Source of the DNA: CBINFS01 sp966250015
GTDB taxonomy: Bacteria > Bacteroidota > Rhodothermia > Rhodothermales > DASSAV01
Reading direction: 5' to 3'
Assembly (NCBI GenBank): GCA_966250015.1
Contig: CBINFS010000007.1
Span: forward strand, 62,001-126,000
DNA length: 64,000 nucleotides
The notes beneath the pieces are model-generated. The model was not told where the DNA came from and did no database searches. It saw nothing but the letters and a program-made list of their open reading frames with translations. The position numbers and the translations under genes are program-made. Positions within the stretch are counted from its first letter, which is position 1. The number at the start of each line of letters is the position of its first letter. Positions 1 through 8,067 of this stretch are shown piece by piece.

Positions 1-436
1 TGATCGTTACGTCACCGATCTCCATCACGTCCATCGGGGCCTTGTTGGGCGGCTGTGTCCGGACGAGGATCGCACGCACGCGCGCCGCCAGCTCGTCGGC
101 GTCAAACGGTTTGACGACGTAATCTTGCGCGCCAAGCCCAAAGCCTTTGAGAAGGTTCTCCTGCTCGCCCCGGCCGGTAATCATCAGGACCGGCGCACTT
201 ACGTTCATCTCCTGCGACTCCTTTAGCACGTCGAAACCGCTCTTTTTGGGGAGCATGACGTCGAGTAGGACAATATCGTAGTCGGGTTTCTCACGCAGTT
301 TTTCGAGCGCCTCTTCACCGTCGTGAGCGCGATCCACCCTGTATCCCTGCATCTCGAAGAACTCCTGCAATCCGGCGCCAACGTCCGGATCGTCTTCTAC
401 GATCAGCATGCTGAATTCATTGTCCGTTGTGTTCAT
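1..436 (-). CDS. Response regulator, OmpR/PhoB type (3' end cut by window edge)
   Basis: I translated this from the ATG at 436. The 145 visible residues hold a complete receiver domain. The acidic pair is D15/D16, the phospho-acceptor is D59 in the stretch LLDVMLP, the switch Thr is T87 and the conserved Lys is K109 in VVKPFDADEL. After the receiver the chain reaches an EIGDVTI stretch typical of the first strand of an OmpR-type winged-helix domain, so a DNA-binding output domain probably follows outside the window. It should act as a phosphorylated transcription factor. Its cognate kinase is not adjacent on the visible side; the only histidine kinase here lies at 11212-13821 and pairing with it is unproven. 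The 239 bp upstream of it hold no convincing gene. Confidence 0.9.
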   Translation of the reverse strand, partial: MNTTDNEFSMLIVEDDPDVGAGLQEFFEMQGYRVDRAHDGEEALEKLREKPDYDIVLLDVMLPKKSGFDVLKESQEMNVSAPVLMITGRGEQENLLKGFGLGAQDYVVKPFDADELAARVRAILVRTQPPNKAPMDVMEIGDVTI

Positions 437-675
437 AGGGAGGCGATTGTTTTTGACTGATTCGAATTGATAGTATTGGCAGCATCATTTGGTGATGAAT
501 TCGCGGTCGGTTATATCCTGTTAATGGTAACACGAATCCAGTTTACCGGTCGCAACTTTGGAGTAATTAAATCCAGGAATAAAGATAACTGGATAGTCCT
601 CAGACGGTTAATAATGCTCGTGGTATCGAATAGATACCGACAGGTAGATATTGAAAGTCTAGGCAGCCGACTGCA

Positions 676-1983
676 TTAGGATCTATTTATCGTGGCATAA
701 AACAGTATCAGGAGTGCGGCGAGCAGGTAGATGGACCAGTGCACCTCCCGAAACCGGCCGGAAAACAGCCGGATGAGGGTCAACGATATGATTCCCGCAG
801 CGATACCGTTTGCAATCGAGTAGGTAAACGGCATGGCGACGATCGTCAAGAAGGCGGGGATGGCGTCTCCCATATTCGACCACTCGATGTGACGGACGGC
901 CTGCATCATCAGCGCGCCAACCACGATCAGGGCTGGGGCGGTTGCGATGGCGGGTATCGCAGAGAAAATTGGCGTAAAGAAGAGGGCAAGCAGAAAGAAA
1001 AGGGCAACGAACACGGCAGTAAGCCCGGTACGGCCACCTTCCTCAACGCCGGTCGCCGACTCGACGTACGTGGTCACCGTGCTCGTCCCTAACAGCGCGC
1101 CGGCAATCGTGCCGACGGCGTCCGAGGTGAAGGCTTCGTCGGCCTGCTCCAGTTCGCCGTCCTTATTCAAAAAACCACCCAGGTTGCCAACGCCGATCAG
1201 GGTACCTGCCGTATCAAAAAAGTCGACGAAAAGGAAGGCAATCACGACGGTGAGCAGCTTCCCAGTGAGAAGCAGCTCAAAGTCGAGGGCAAACAGGGTT
1301 TCTCTGGGTAGCGACGGGACGGAGAAAAAGCTGCTCGGAAGAGGGGTAATACCGGATATCCAGGCAATTGCAGTGACGACCAGGATCCCGATGAGTACCG
1401 CGCCCAACACTCGCCTTACGAGAAGCACTGCTATCAGTACGATCCCCAACAGGGCTAGGACCACTTCGGGCAGCCGAACGTTACCGAGCGTGACGAGTGT
1501 GGCTTCAGAGCCGGCAATGAGTCCCGCCTGTTGAAAACCGATGATTGCCAGAAACAACCCGATCCCGGCCGTTGTGCCGTGCTTGAGGACCATCGGGATC
1601 GCGTGCAGGATGGTGGTCCGGGCGCCCGAAATCGTAAGCAATAAAAAGAGGACCCCTTCGATAAAAACGGCCGCCAGCGCAGTCTGGAAGCTGACGCCCA
1701 TCCCGATCACGACACTGTACGTGAAGTAGGCGTTGAGTCCCATTCCGGGCGCCAGGGCAAAGGGGTAATTCGCATAAAGACCCATGATGAGCGTCGCCAG
1801 CGCTGAACAGAGCGCGGTTGCGAGCGCAACGTCGGTGGCGGGCATCCCCGCTTCCTGCAATATCTGGGGATTGACGACGAGGATGTACGCCATTGTGAGG
1901 AACGTCGCCAGACCCGCTCGGAATTCGATGCCGACGGACGTCCCACGTTCTTCGATTTTGAAAAATCTGTGTATTGCGTTCAC
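676..1983 (-). CDS. NCS2-family purine (hypoxanthine/guanine/adenine) permease, AzgA-like
   Basis: This 435-residue polytopic inner-membrane protein belongs to the AzgA-like branch of the NCS2 nucleobase transporters. Family signatures are APGMGLNAYF (about 78-87) and FDTAGTLIGVGNLGG (about 256-270), and the length fits this branch (about 430-450). It most likely imports purine bases by proton symport; the exact substrate (hypoxanthine/guanine versus adenine) cannot be read from the sequence. The start is a GTG at 1983; the translated N-terminus begins with the family-typical cytoplasmic segment ending in the first membrane helix near residue 22. It stands alone: a divergent gene begins at 2133, and the response regulator on the same strand is 240 bp downstream, so co-transcription with it is unlikely. 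Confidence 0.88.
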   Translation of the reverse strand: MNAIHRFFKIEERGTSVGIEFRAGLATFLTMAYILVVNPQILQEAGMPATDVALATALCSALATLIMGLYANYPFALAPGMGLNAYFTYSVVIGMGVSFQTALAAVFIEGVLFLLLTISGARTTILHAIPMVLKHGTTAGIGLFLAIIGFQQAGLIAGSEATLVTLGNVRLPEVVLALLGIVLIAVLLVRRVLGAVLIGILVVTAIAWISGITPLPSSFFSVPSLPRETLFALDFELLLTGKLLTVVIAFLFVDFFDTAGTLIGVGNLGGFLNKDGELEQADEAFTSDAVGTIAGALLGTSTVTTYVESATGVEEGGRTGLTAVFVALFFLLALFFTPIFSAIPAIATAPALIVVGALMMQAVRHIEWSNMGDAIPAFLTIVAMPFTYSIANGIAAGIISLTLIRLFSGRFREVHWSIYLLAALLILFYATINRS

Positions 1984-2132
1984 GGGGCCAATTATTGCTT
2001 ACGATATGAGTTCAAACGATACAACGAACGGGCGCGAAAGCCGGATCAATGGATGGGAAAATAGATTGGTCCCCTTTATCGCGTCATTTGTAATTTGGTG
2101 TTACAGGTAATATTCCGGGCAGTCAGTCCATC

Positions 2133-2636
2133 ATGCAGGCCGATTCCATTTCGACATCTGATGACCCCCGCATCCCATCGTCGGGTGGATACGACATCCA
2201 TGAGGTCTACAATGAGCTACAGGAACGCCTGGAGTGGCTCGTCAGCCACGATAAGCTCGACTGGCTCGTTACGGAATGGACGCGTCTCAAGGAAGAAAAC
2301 GCACGCCTGCTCGAAGAAAACCGGCAGCTCAGGGAGGAACTGACCCTCGCCCGCCTGACGCGTGAGTTTGAGCTGGAGAACGAGCGGGCAGACAAAGGGA
2401 AGCTGCCGGTGATTCCTGCCGAAGCTAAACGGTTGTTTGCTTGCTTGCCCGCATCCTGTACGTTTGCCGAGTTTTTTGAGATTGCATCCGGTGAGGGGAT
2501 CGGGAATACGGATGGTAAGGAATATCTCCGCATATTCTTGCAACACGATATGCTTCGGCACAAAGGGTCACGCATTGAAAAAACCGGCTGGATACCTTAT
2601 CCAGTCCCCCCGATCCCGTTGACCCACCGGCGCTAA
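2133..2636 (+). CDS. Hypothetical coiled-coil protein
   Basis: I do not recognise the family of this 167-residue soluble protein. The first 20 residues are polar and probably disordered. Residues about 25-80 form a heptad-rich, Glu/Leu-rich coiled coil (WTRLKEENARLLEENRQL). Residues about 85-145 look like a small folded helical domain (CLPASCTFAEFFEIASGEG, then YLRIFLQHDMLRHKG) that resembles a winged-helix or SAM-like fold. The C-terminus is Pro-rich. Codon use matches the neighbours. It converges on the HPF-like gene with only 6 bp between stops. It is divergent from the NCS2 permease, so the 149 bp at 1984-2132 must hold both promoters. No function is proposed. Confidence 0.75.
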   Translation: MQADSISTSDDPRIPSSGGYDIHEVYNELQERLEWLVSHDKLDWLVTEWTRLKEENARLLEENRQLREELTLARLTREFELENERADKGKLPVIPAEAKRLFACLPASCTFAEFFEIASGEGIGNTDGKEYLRIFLQHDMLRHKGSRIEKTGWIPYPVPPIPLTHRR

Positions 2637-2642
2637 GCCGCT

Positions 2643-2975
2643 TTATCGCTGCCGTTTTTTACTTTCTCTCCGCCTGTCACGTTGTTCTCTTACCTGTCGC
2701 TCGAGTGCGCCAAGTGCTTCGGTTACCACCGTTGGGAGTGACTCGCCCTTTTCCGTAACGGCCACGTCCGCCAGCTTGCTCGTAAGCAGAATCCGCATCC
2801 TGTACTCACGGGGCTGCGAGTCACCGCTGTTTGTAGTGACCGCAATCGACGCTGACGTCAGATCGGTATTTCCGCGTGACAGCTTTTCTATTCTCCGTTC
2901 GATCTTGGCCTTGAGCTGGTCCGTCAGTTCCGGAGTATCACTGTGATATTCGATCAAAAAAGACGTTGTCTCCAT
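2643..2975 (-). CDS. hpf: HPF/RaiA-family ribosome hibernation factor (short form)
   Basis: This 110-residue protein has the beta-alpha-beta-beta-beta-alpha pattern of the sigma-54-modulation/RaiA family. A first strand (SFLIEYHSDTP) is followed by a helix starting DQLKAKIERRIEKL, then paired strands and a second helix ending in a very basic tail (RRRESKKRQR). Family members bind the 30S decoding centre and inactivate or dimerise ribosomes in stationary phase. The length matches the short forms (about 95-115) without the extra dimerisation domain of long HPF. The N-terminal sequence is divergent from E. coli HPF, so exact subtype is uncertain. The A+T-rich 99 bp upstream (2976-3074) probably carry its promoter. 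Confidence 0.78.
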   Translation of the reverse strand: METTSFLIEYHSDTPELTDQLKAKIERRIEKLSRGNTDLTSASIAVTTNSGDSQPREYRMRILLTSKLADVAVTEKGESLPTVVTEALGALERQVREQRDRRRESKKRQR

Positions 2976-3074
2976 ACCACTATTTCTGTAGATGTGGAAA
3001 TAAAAATATCTCTCGGTGTCCTGATGGTAACTGCCTGTCAGGTTCTGCGGATCCCCGCGACGTAATTCACGCGA

Positions 3075-4583
3075 TCAGGGAAGCGGCCCGTAAATCCCCT
3101 GGTATTTCTGCCTGACGTAGTCCAGCCAGAATCGGGCGTCAAGCGACTCGCCACTTACCCGTTCGAGAATCTCGCTTGCCTGGAGTTTTCTACCGAACTG
3201 GTGAATGTGTGTGCGTAACCAGTCGACGAGTGGGGCGAATTGCCCGGATGCGATCTGCTCCTTCAGACCGGATATGCTGCGCTCCGCCTGTGCAAAGATC
3301 TGGGCAGCCATCAGGTTACCCAGCGCATACGTCGGGAAATAGCCAATCGAGCCGAGAGACCAGTGCACGTCCTGGAGTATCCCTTCGGCATTTGAGGTCG
3401 GCCGAATTCCCAAATACTCTTCCATTTTGTCGTTCCAGATCTCTGGCAAATCCTTTATCACGACCTTCGACTCCAGCATCAAATTTTCGAGCTCGAATCG
3501 AACCATGATGTGCAGGTTGTACGTGACCTCGTCGGACTCCACCCGGATGAGAGATGGCTGGACGCGATTGATCGCGCGGTAAAACTGGTCGAGTGAGACA
3601 TTGCCCAGGGGATCCGGAAAGACGGATTGCAGGCGGGGATAGTAATACTCCCAGAACATCCGGCTACGCCCGATCTGGTTTTCCCAGAGTCGAGATTGCG
3701 ATTCGTGGATGCCGAGTGACGTACCGTCTGCAAGTGGTGTTCGTTCGAGCTCCGGCGATATGCCCTGCTCGTACAGGGCGTGGCCGGCCTCGTGGAGTGT
3801 GCTGAAAAAAGCCGACGGGAAATAGTCTTCTCGGATGCGCGTGGTGATTCGTACGTCGTTGATGGAGAATGACGTGGTGAATGGATGTGCCGAGATGTCC
3901 TGCCGGCCGCGGTTAAAGTCGTACCCGATCTGGCGTATCACGTCGACGCCGAAATCCCACTGCTTTTGCCTGTCGTAATGCATGTGGAGGAACGCATCGT
4001 CGGGAGCCTCCCGCTCAGCCAGTGCCTGGACGATGGGTACGAGCTCGGCGCGGAGACTGCCGAATACCCGCTCCACTTCGGCCGTTTTCATACCAGGCTC
4101 GAATTGATCGAGGAGCGCGTCGTAAATGCGATCGTCATACCCGAGTGCTTCGGCTTTTTGAATGTTCAGCTCGACGACCTTGCCGAGGTGGGGGGCGAAG
4201 ACCGAAAAGTCATTCGTTGCTCGCGCGGTTTTCCAGGCCTGACGGGCGCGTGCCACGGACCGGGCAAGCTCCCCAACCAGCTCGGGCGGCAGGCGAAGGG
4301 CCTTGTCGTAATCACGCCGCGTAACCCGAACGATGGCGGCTTCGTTGGAAAGCGGGTCCCCGTTGTCTGCCAGTGGCAACAGTTCTTCGAGGAGCCGACC
4401 AATCTCATCCGAGGTGAAATACTCGTGTGCAAGCTTCCGAAGGGTGGCAATCTGGTGGGCACGCGTCTCACTGGCGCCTTCCGGCATGTACGTTTCCTGA
4501 TCCCACTCCAGCACGTCCGCCGCCGAGCTCAGATCGTCGATGCGGGCAAGCAAGCTCTTCAGGCGTTCAAATTTCTCGTCCAT
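3075..4583 (-). CDS. Carboxypeptidase Taq-type, peptidase family M32
   Basis: This 502-residue cytoplasmic zinc carboxypeptidase has the usual M32 length. Hallmarks are the HPF box (SAHPFTTSFS, about 231-240), the zinc motif HEAGH (264-268), the HESQSRLWEN box (293-302, supplying the third metal-ligand region) and the IRVESDEVTYNLH box near residue 350. It removes C-terminal residues (not Pro) from peptides and likely serves peptide recycling. The chosen ATG at 4583 gives MDEKFERLKSLLARIDDLSSAADVLEWDQET, the standard family N-terminus. It is monocistronic as far as can be seen: HPF on the same strand starts 99 bp downstream of its stop, and 258 bp separate it from the divergent tRNA. Confidence 0.93.
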   Translation of the reverse strand: MDEKFERLKSLLARIDDLSSAADVLEWDQETYMPEGASETRAHQIATLRKLAHEYFTSDEIGRLLEELLPLADNGDPLSNEAAIVRVTRRDYDKALRLPPELVGELARSVARARQAWKTARATNDFSVFAPHLGKVVELNIQKAEALGYDDRIYDALLDQFEPGMKTAEVERVFGSLRAELVPIVQALAEREAPDDAFLHMHYDRQKQWDFGVDVIRQIGYDFNRGRQDISAHPFTTSFSINDVRITTRIREDYFPSAFFSTLHEAGHALYEQGISPELERTPLADGTSLGIHESQSRLWENQIGRSRMFWEYYYPRLQSVFPDPLGNVSLDQFYRAINRVQPSLIRVESDEVTYNLHIMVRFELENLMLESKVVIKDLPEIWNDKMEEYLGIRPTSNAEGILQDVHWSLGSIGYFPTYALGNLMAAQIFAQAERSISGLKEQIASGQFAPLVDWLRTHIHQFGRKLQASEILERVSGESLDARFWLDYVRQKYQGIYGPLP

Positions 4584-4794
4584 AAGGCTTGACCAACTTT
4601 CTCTTGGTGCGGTAATGGAAACAAGGTAAGCTGCACAGGAATTATGAACGACCGAACGAAATGCGAGCTACTTCTTTGTTTCGTGCTTTTTGCCGGTATT
4701 TTTCTTTCGTGCGATAGAGCACACGTCGTGGAATGAAAATCCCGTGAGAATGCCGGATTGTCGAAAAGGGGGTTCTTGACGAGGATCCTATAAC

Positions 4795-4826
4795 TTGACT
4801 ACGCGTGTAACCTGATCTTAATTTAC
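4795..4826 (+). promoter_or_regulatory. Candidate promoter of the tRNA-Thr gene
   Basis: TTGACT at 4795-4800 is followed 17 bp later by TTAATT (4818-4823), inside TAATTTAC, which also partly fits the TAnnTTTG element known in Bacteroidota. It lies about 20 bp before the mature tRNA 5' end. The -10 match is imperfect, so the exact element is uncertain. The rest of the 258-bp gap 4584-4841 shows no gene. Confidence 0.4.
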
Positions 4827-4841
4827 GGCCCCCTTAAAAAA

Positions 4842-4917
4842 GCCAACGTAGCTCAGCAGGTAGAGCAGCTCACTCGTAATGAGCAGGTCGCCGGTTCGAG
4901 TCCGGCCGTTGGCTCCA
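4842..4917 (+). tRNA. tRNA-Thr (anticodon CGU)
   Basis: The sequence folds as a complete cloverleaf. The acceptor stem GCCAACG pairs with CGTTGGC, the D arm contains GCTCAGCAGGTAGAGC, the anticodon arm GCTCA-CTCGTAA-TGAGC presents CGT (reads ACG, Thr), the variable loop is short, and the T arm GCCGG-TTCGAGT-CCGGC is perfect. The discriminator is T4914, and CCA is encoded at 4915-4917. It stands as a single-gene transcript with its own intrinsic terminator directly downstream. Confidence 0.97.
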
Positions 4918-4925
4918 CATCGAGG

Positions 4926-4967
4926 AGCCCTGGAAGATTCAGTTTATCTTCCAGGGCTTTTTCTTTT
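4926..4967 (+). terminator. Intrinsic terminator after tRNA-Thr
   Basis: A perfect 12-bp stem (AGCCCTGGAAGA, 4926-4937, with TCTTCCAGGGCT, 4947-4958) with a 9-nt loop is followed by a T-rich run to 4967. It lies 9 bp after the tRNA CCA end and is a textbook Rho-independent terminator. Confidence 0.92.
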
Positions 4968-5169
4968 CAGGTAAGCACGCCTTGGCCGGTTCTTGGCTTA
5001 CTCTTTTCTCGTTGCAAACAGATCTACAGATGATCCAGGCGTATGCGCCATTTTTGTTCCGAGGATGCGTCAGAGCGCTACCCCGTTGCAAGCTAATACT
5101 ACACTCGTATCGACCGGGCATTGAAGTTTGTTTCAGAGTGTGTATGTGTGGCGCTCAGGTACGGGGTGA

Positions 5170-5697
5170 ATGAGATTCAAACAGTTCCGACCGAGGGACA
5201 TTGTCTGGTTCGCCAGAACAGGTTGGTTACTCGTCCTCATCGAGCTCCGGCAGCGGCGCGTTTCTTTGCCCCGGCTAGTCCGCAGCATCGACGTGGAAGT
5301 CCCCGTTCGGTCAGCCGGGGATGGCGAAGTGAAACGCATCGTTTGGTTGGTCCGGGCGGTGCTTCGCCGGACGTATGGTGACCGCTTTTGCATGAAGCAG
5401 TCCCTCGTGCTGTTTCATTTCCTGCGGTCGTGGGGCCTGCCCACACGAATAAACTTTGGTGTTTTGAAGCGCAACGGCCGCCTCACTGGCCACGCGTGGC
5501 TCGAGCTGGATGGTAGTCCGATCGCCGAGGCGCAAAACCCGAGGCTTATCTACAATATCGTTTTTCAATATCCACCCGTTACAGATTCAGAGGAGAAAGA
5601 TGAACCTGGAAGAGAAAGAGATCCCGGTGCCGGAGGAAATTCATTCGGAAGACGGGCAGAAGAAGGATTTTGTCGAGCCGAAGCTGGAACGGCATGA
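5170..5697 (+). CDS. Lasso-peptide-type B2 protein (transglutaminase-like leader protease)
   Basis: The first 137 or so residues match the B2 half of lasso peptide protease (Transglut_core3-like). Cys74 lies in RFCMKQSLVLFHFLRSWGLP and His108 in GHAWLELDG, giving the Cys-His pair with an acidic partner probably in LELD. In lasso pathways B2 cleaves the leader after the RRE protein (B1) has presented it. The ATG at 5170 follows GGGGTGA. The frame stays open to 5697, adding a 38-residue charged tail (from about VTDSEEKDEPG) that comes entirely from the region overlapping the precursor gene in another frame (98 nt overlap from 5600). The tail is unlike B2 proteins, so either it is a dispensable extension or translation is coupled to the precursor. 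Confidence 0.85.
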   Translation: MRFKQFRPRDIVWFARTGWLLVLIELRQRRVSLPRLVRSIDVEVPVRSAGDGEVKRIVWLVRAVLRRTYGDRFCMKQSLVLFHFLRSWGLPTRINFGVLKRNGRLTGHAWLELDGSPIAEAQNPRLIYNIVFQYPPVTDSEEKDEPGRERDPGAGGNSFGRRAEEGFCRAEAGTA

Positions 5698-5731
5698 AAA
5701 GCTTCCGGACGTAACAGGTTTTACCTTCTGA
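5600..5731 (+). CDS. Lasso-leader-like RiPP precursor with a minimal core
   Basis: This 43-residue peptide begins at ATG 5600, preceded by a strong AGGAGAAAG ribosome site (5591-5599), and ends with TGA 5729-5731. The C-terminal half follows the lasso leader pattern YxxPxLxxxGxxxxxT: F24, P27, L29, E33 in place of Gly, and T39 (sequence DFVEPKLERHEKLPDVT). Those aromatic, Pro and Leu positions are the ones bound by the PqqD-like RRE domain. After T39 only GFTF remains, so there is no Gly/Ala/Ser/Cys1 with Asp/Glu at 7-9 to form a lasso ring. Read-through of the stop would add only five residues before another stop. The N-terminal part is acidic. It sits between B2 and the kinase. The call as a precursor is inference from motif and context. 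Confidence 0.72.
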   Translation: MNLEEKEIPVPEEIHSEDGQKKDFVEPKLERHEKLPDVTGFTF

Positions 5732-5755
5732 ACCCAATCACCGGGTTGACCGCCG

Positions 5756-6769
5756 TTGTCACGGAACGATACGATACGGGTCACGTCGAAGACATTCGAG
5801 ATTGCCGGGAATGACGTTAGGATAAGCTGGAAGGAGCCTGCCACCGGCGAGTTGCTTACGCACATACTCGGTCGTATGGGCTTTTTGGAGGCTGAAGGTC
5901 GGGGGGAGGCTCCGCTATCCATCACCTTTGACGAGGACGTGCCTCCATACCTCGCCCCTGCCGTGAAGGTCGCCGAATATGACTATGGAGTACGGGTCTA
6001 TCGGTCGGGATCGTCTCTTTTTTTCTCCGATGGGCACTCCACGCTCCTGGTGATGCCAGCGGGATTTTCTGCGAAAGCCCGTTTGGATCCTGATACCCTG
6101 GCGCATCAAAATGCCGTCAAGGTGACAACCACGTTGCTCGTGTCAGGTGTGCTCGTTTTACTTCGTCACCTGCAGGCCTATCCATTGCACGCGGCCGGGC
6201 TCTCCAGGGGAGACGTCGGCATTCTTCTTGCCGGCCCCAGCGGAAGCGGGAAATCGACGATGGCGTATTGCCTGGTCTGCCAGGGGTGGGGATACCTTTC
6301 GGATGACACCATTCTGCTGAAGCCGCGTGGAGACATCGTCGACGTTTTTCCTCTTCGGAGGAATTTTGGTCTACACATAGATGGTGTGGTACCCTTCTCG
6401 GATAGGGTGATTCACGGGAGCTCGCTGGACAAGTCCAAACGGCTCATTTCGATGGAGCAATCCTTTCCCGGACAGGGCGTGTCACATACTCCTCCACGGG
6501 TAATCTTTTTCCCTGAGATCGTACATCAGCCTGTAAGCCGGATAGAAGCGATCGAAAAACGTGAGGTGATGCACCGGCTCATGTCTCAGAGCGCCCTGCT
6601 GACGCTCGAACCGCATCTCGCCGCGCGGCATCTGGACGTGCTAGGCCAGCTGATTAGACAGACGAGGCATTTCCGGCTTCTCGCGGGACGAGACCTGAAA
6701 AACGATCCTCTACTCATTGATGGCCTGATCGAGCACGTGCTCGAGAGGCATTCGCCCGTCGCCACTTGA
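5756..6769 (+). CDS. HPr-kinase-like protein of the RiPP locus
   Basis: This 337-residue protein has a C-terminal P-loop kinase fold of the HPrK/PadeK type. Residues about 144-150 read LHAAGLS, the Walker A motif GPSGSGKST is at 160-168, and YLSDDTILL follows at 180-188. The N-terminal 140 residues are the variable domain seen in lasso-associated kinases. In the paeninodin pathway such a kinase phosphorylates the hydroxyl residue at the peptide C-terminus; here the precursor ends T42-F43, so T42 is a possible target (inference). The start is taken as TTG 5756; the first in-frame ATG (5876) would remove part of the N-terminal domain. It begins 24 bp after the precursor and ends 15 bp before the PqqD-like gene, consistent with one operon. 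Confidence 0.82.
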   Translation: MSRNDTIRVTSKTFEIAGNDVRISWKEPATGELLTHILGRMGFLEAEGRGEAPLSITFDEDVPPYLAPAVKVAEYDYGVRVYRSGSSLFFSDGHSTLLVMPAGFSAKARLDPDTLAHQNAVKVTTTLLVSGVLVLLRHLQAYPLHAAGLSRGDVGILLAGPSGSGKSTMAYCLVCQGWGYLSDDTILLKPRGDIVDVFPLRRNFGLHIDGVVPFSDRVIHGSSLDKSKRLISMEQSFPGQGVSHTPPRVIFFPEIVHQPVSRIEAIEKREVMHRLMSQSALLTLEPHLAARHLDVLGQLIRQTRHFRLLAGRDLKNDPLLIDGLIEHVLERHSPVAT

Positions 6770-6784
6770 CTGCGGAACAGATCG

Positions 6785-7069
6785 ATGTCTCCCCAGACCG
6801 TACGATACGAGCCGGCTCCGCACGTGACGTGTACCGCACTTGACGATTCGGAAGCCGTTTTGCTCAATCTCGAAACCAAGTACTTCTACACCCTCAACGA
6901 AACCGGGCTGTTCGTCTGGAATCGTCTGCAAACAGGAGAGGCGCCGGAACAAATCGCGGCCTCACTTGAGGCAAACTATAAAATCGACAAACAGGAAGCC
7001 CTCGACCGAATAAACCGATTCATTGAAACACTGAGACGTGAAAACCTCATTCATGAAGCTGGTGATTAA
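6785..7069 (+). CDS. PqqD-like RRE protein (lasso B1)
   Basis: This 94-residue protein of the PqqD family has the RRE winged-helix pattern. Beta strands read DDSEAVLLNLETKYFYTLN, then the typical TGLFVWNRLQTG helix and a C-terminal helical part (EALDRINRFIETLRRENLI). RRE proteins bind RiPP leaders and bring them to the modifying enzymes; in lasso systems this is the B1 subunit that works with B2. It is the last gene of the cluster; a convergent gene ends 21 bp away, so no cyclase (C) gene follows. Start ATG 6785. Confidence 0.88.
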   Translation: MSPQTVRYEPAPHVTCTALDDSEAVLLNLETKYFYTLNETGLFVWNRLQTGEAPEQIAASLEANYKIDKQEALDRINRFIETLRRENLIHEAGD

Positions 7070-7090
7070 GCGGCGTGTCAAAGGCCGTTT

Positions 7091-7819
7091 CTATCGGACC
7101 AGAACCAGCTTTACCAAATCGTTCGTCCTTTCCGTCTCCATCACACAGAAGTAAACACCGGCGGCGACACGAGCCCCGGCGTCGTTCGTCCCATCCCAGG
7201 TGGTTGTGAACTTTCCCGGGTATCGCATGTCGTCGACGAGAATCCGGACGCGTCTGCCCATCACGTCATACAGGGAAAGGTTCACCCGGGAGCCCGTCAT
7301 CCGGCTTTCAGGAAACTCGTACGTAATCGTCGTTTCTTCAGAAAACGGATTGGGATAGCTCTGAAGCAGGCGGAAGGTTTCGGGAAGCGGTTGAAGATTT
7401 TCGACCGCATAGGCCACGGTTTGCCCAGGGAGTAGTAAGTCGCCAATGATGATCTCCGCCGAGCTCCCTTCGGGTCCCTGTGACGAAAGCCGAATGGTGT
7501 TTTCCTGCCCCGTGAGAATGTACGCGGCGATGCTGATGGTGATTTCACCGTTTGCCGGTATCAGGAAGGCATTTGCGCTCTGATCGACTTCGGCCGGATC
7601 AACCACGAATTTGAACTTGTACCCGTTCAAATTGACGAGAATGCGGGTCAGGCCATTGTTTTCGATGTAGAAGAGTGTGTCGATGTCGATCAGCTCCAGC
7701 GGCCCATCGTCCAGAAAGCTATTGGACGAAAGAGATGCCCGTTGTGAAAAAGCAGGCTGCGTCCAGGCCGACAGGAATAAGACCAAGTACAGGATCCAGT
7801 CGCGTCCATCTTTCTTCAT
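7091..7819 (-). CDS. Secreted protein with T9SS type A C-terminal sorting domain
   Basis: From ATG 7819 this is a 242-residue exported protein beginning MKKDGRDW followed by a hydrophobic signal peptide with cleavage expected after AFSQ. The middle part looks like an Ig-like or choice-of-anchor fold (DIDTLFYIENNGLTRILVNLNGYKF). The last 85 residues are a FlgD-like T9SS sorting domain: YPNPFSEETTITYEFPE, VNLSLYDVMGRRVR, W-DGTNDAGARVAAGVYF and a final KLVLVR. It is therefore predicted to be exported by Sec, then across the outer membrane by T9SS. A longer open frame runs to 8041 but the extra 74 residues are not signal-like. The ATG at 7828 is an alternative start; GAGGGG lies 9 nt before the preferred one. 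Confidence 0.83.
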   Translation of the reverse strand: MKKDGRDWILYLVLFLSAWTQPAFSQRASLSSNSFLDDGPLELIDIDTLFYIENNGLTRILVNLNGYKFKFVVDPAEVDQSANAFLIPANGEITISIAAYILTGQENTIRLSSQGPEGSSAEIIIGDLLLPGQTVAYAVENLQPLPETFRLLQSYPNPFSEETTITYEFPESRMTGSRVNLSLYDVMGRRVRILVDDMRYPGKFTTTWDGTNDAGARVAAGVYFCVMETERTNDLVKLVLVR

Positions 7820-8067
7820 TAGACCCATCCCCTCGCTCCGGAGTCGTTTATGGACGTGAAAACACAGATCACGCAACGCATCACATTGACCAATCAGAAT
7901 GAGGTATGGTGCCAATGTAGCGTTTGATCCAGGGGTCCACCGGAAGTTTTTGGCACGTAACGGTTTCGTAAGTGGATGAAACCGTAAATGGCACTGTCTG
8001 ATAGATGGAGATACACACCGCTCTCGCGTGAGCGAACCCATTTAAAATAGCCACATTACAGACAATC

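Noticed and set aside
467..679. 70-residue plus-strand open frame upstream of the NCS2 gene end
   Set aside because: No family pattern or ribosome site, and it lies over the leader of the response regulator gene and the 3' end of the permease; treated as chance.
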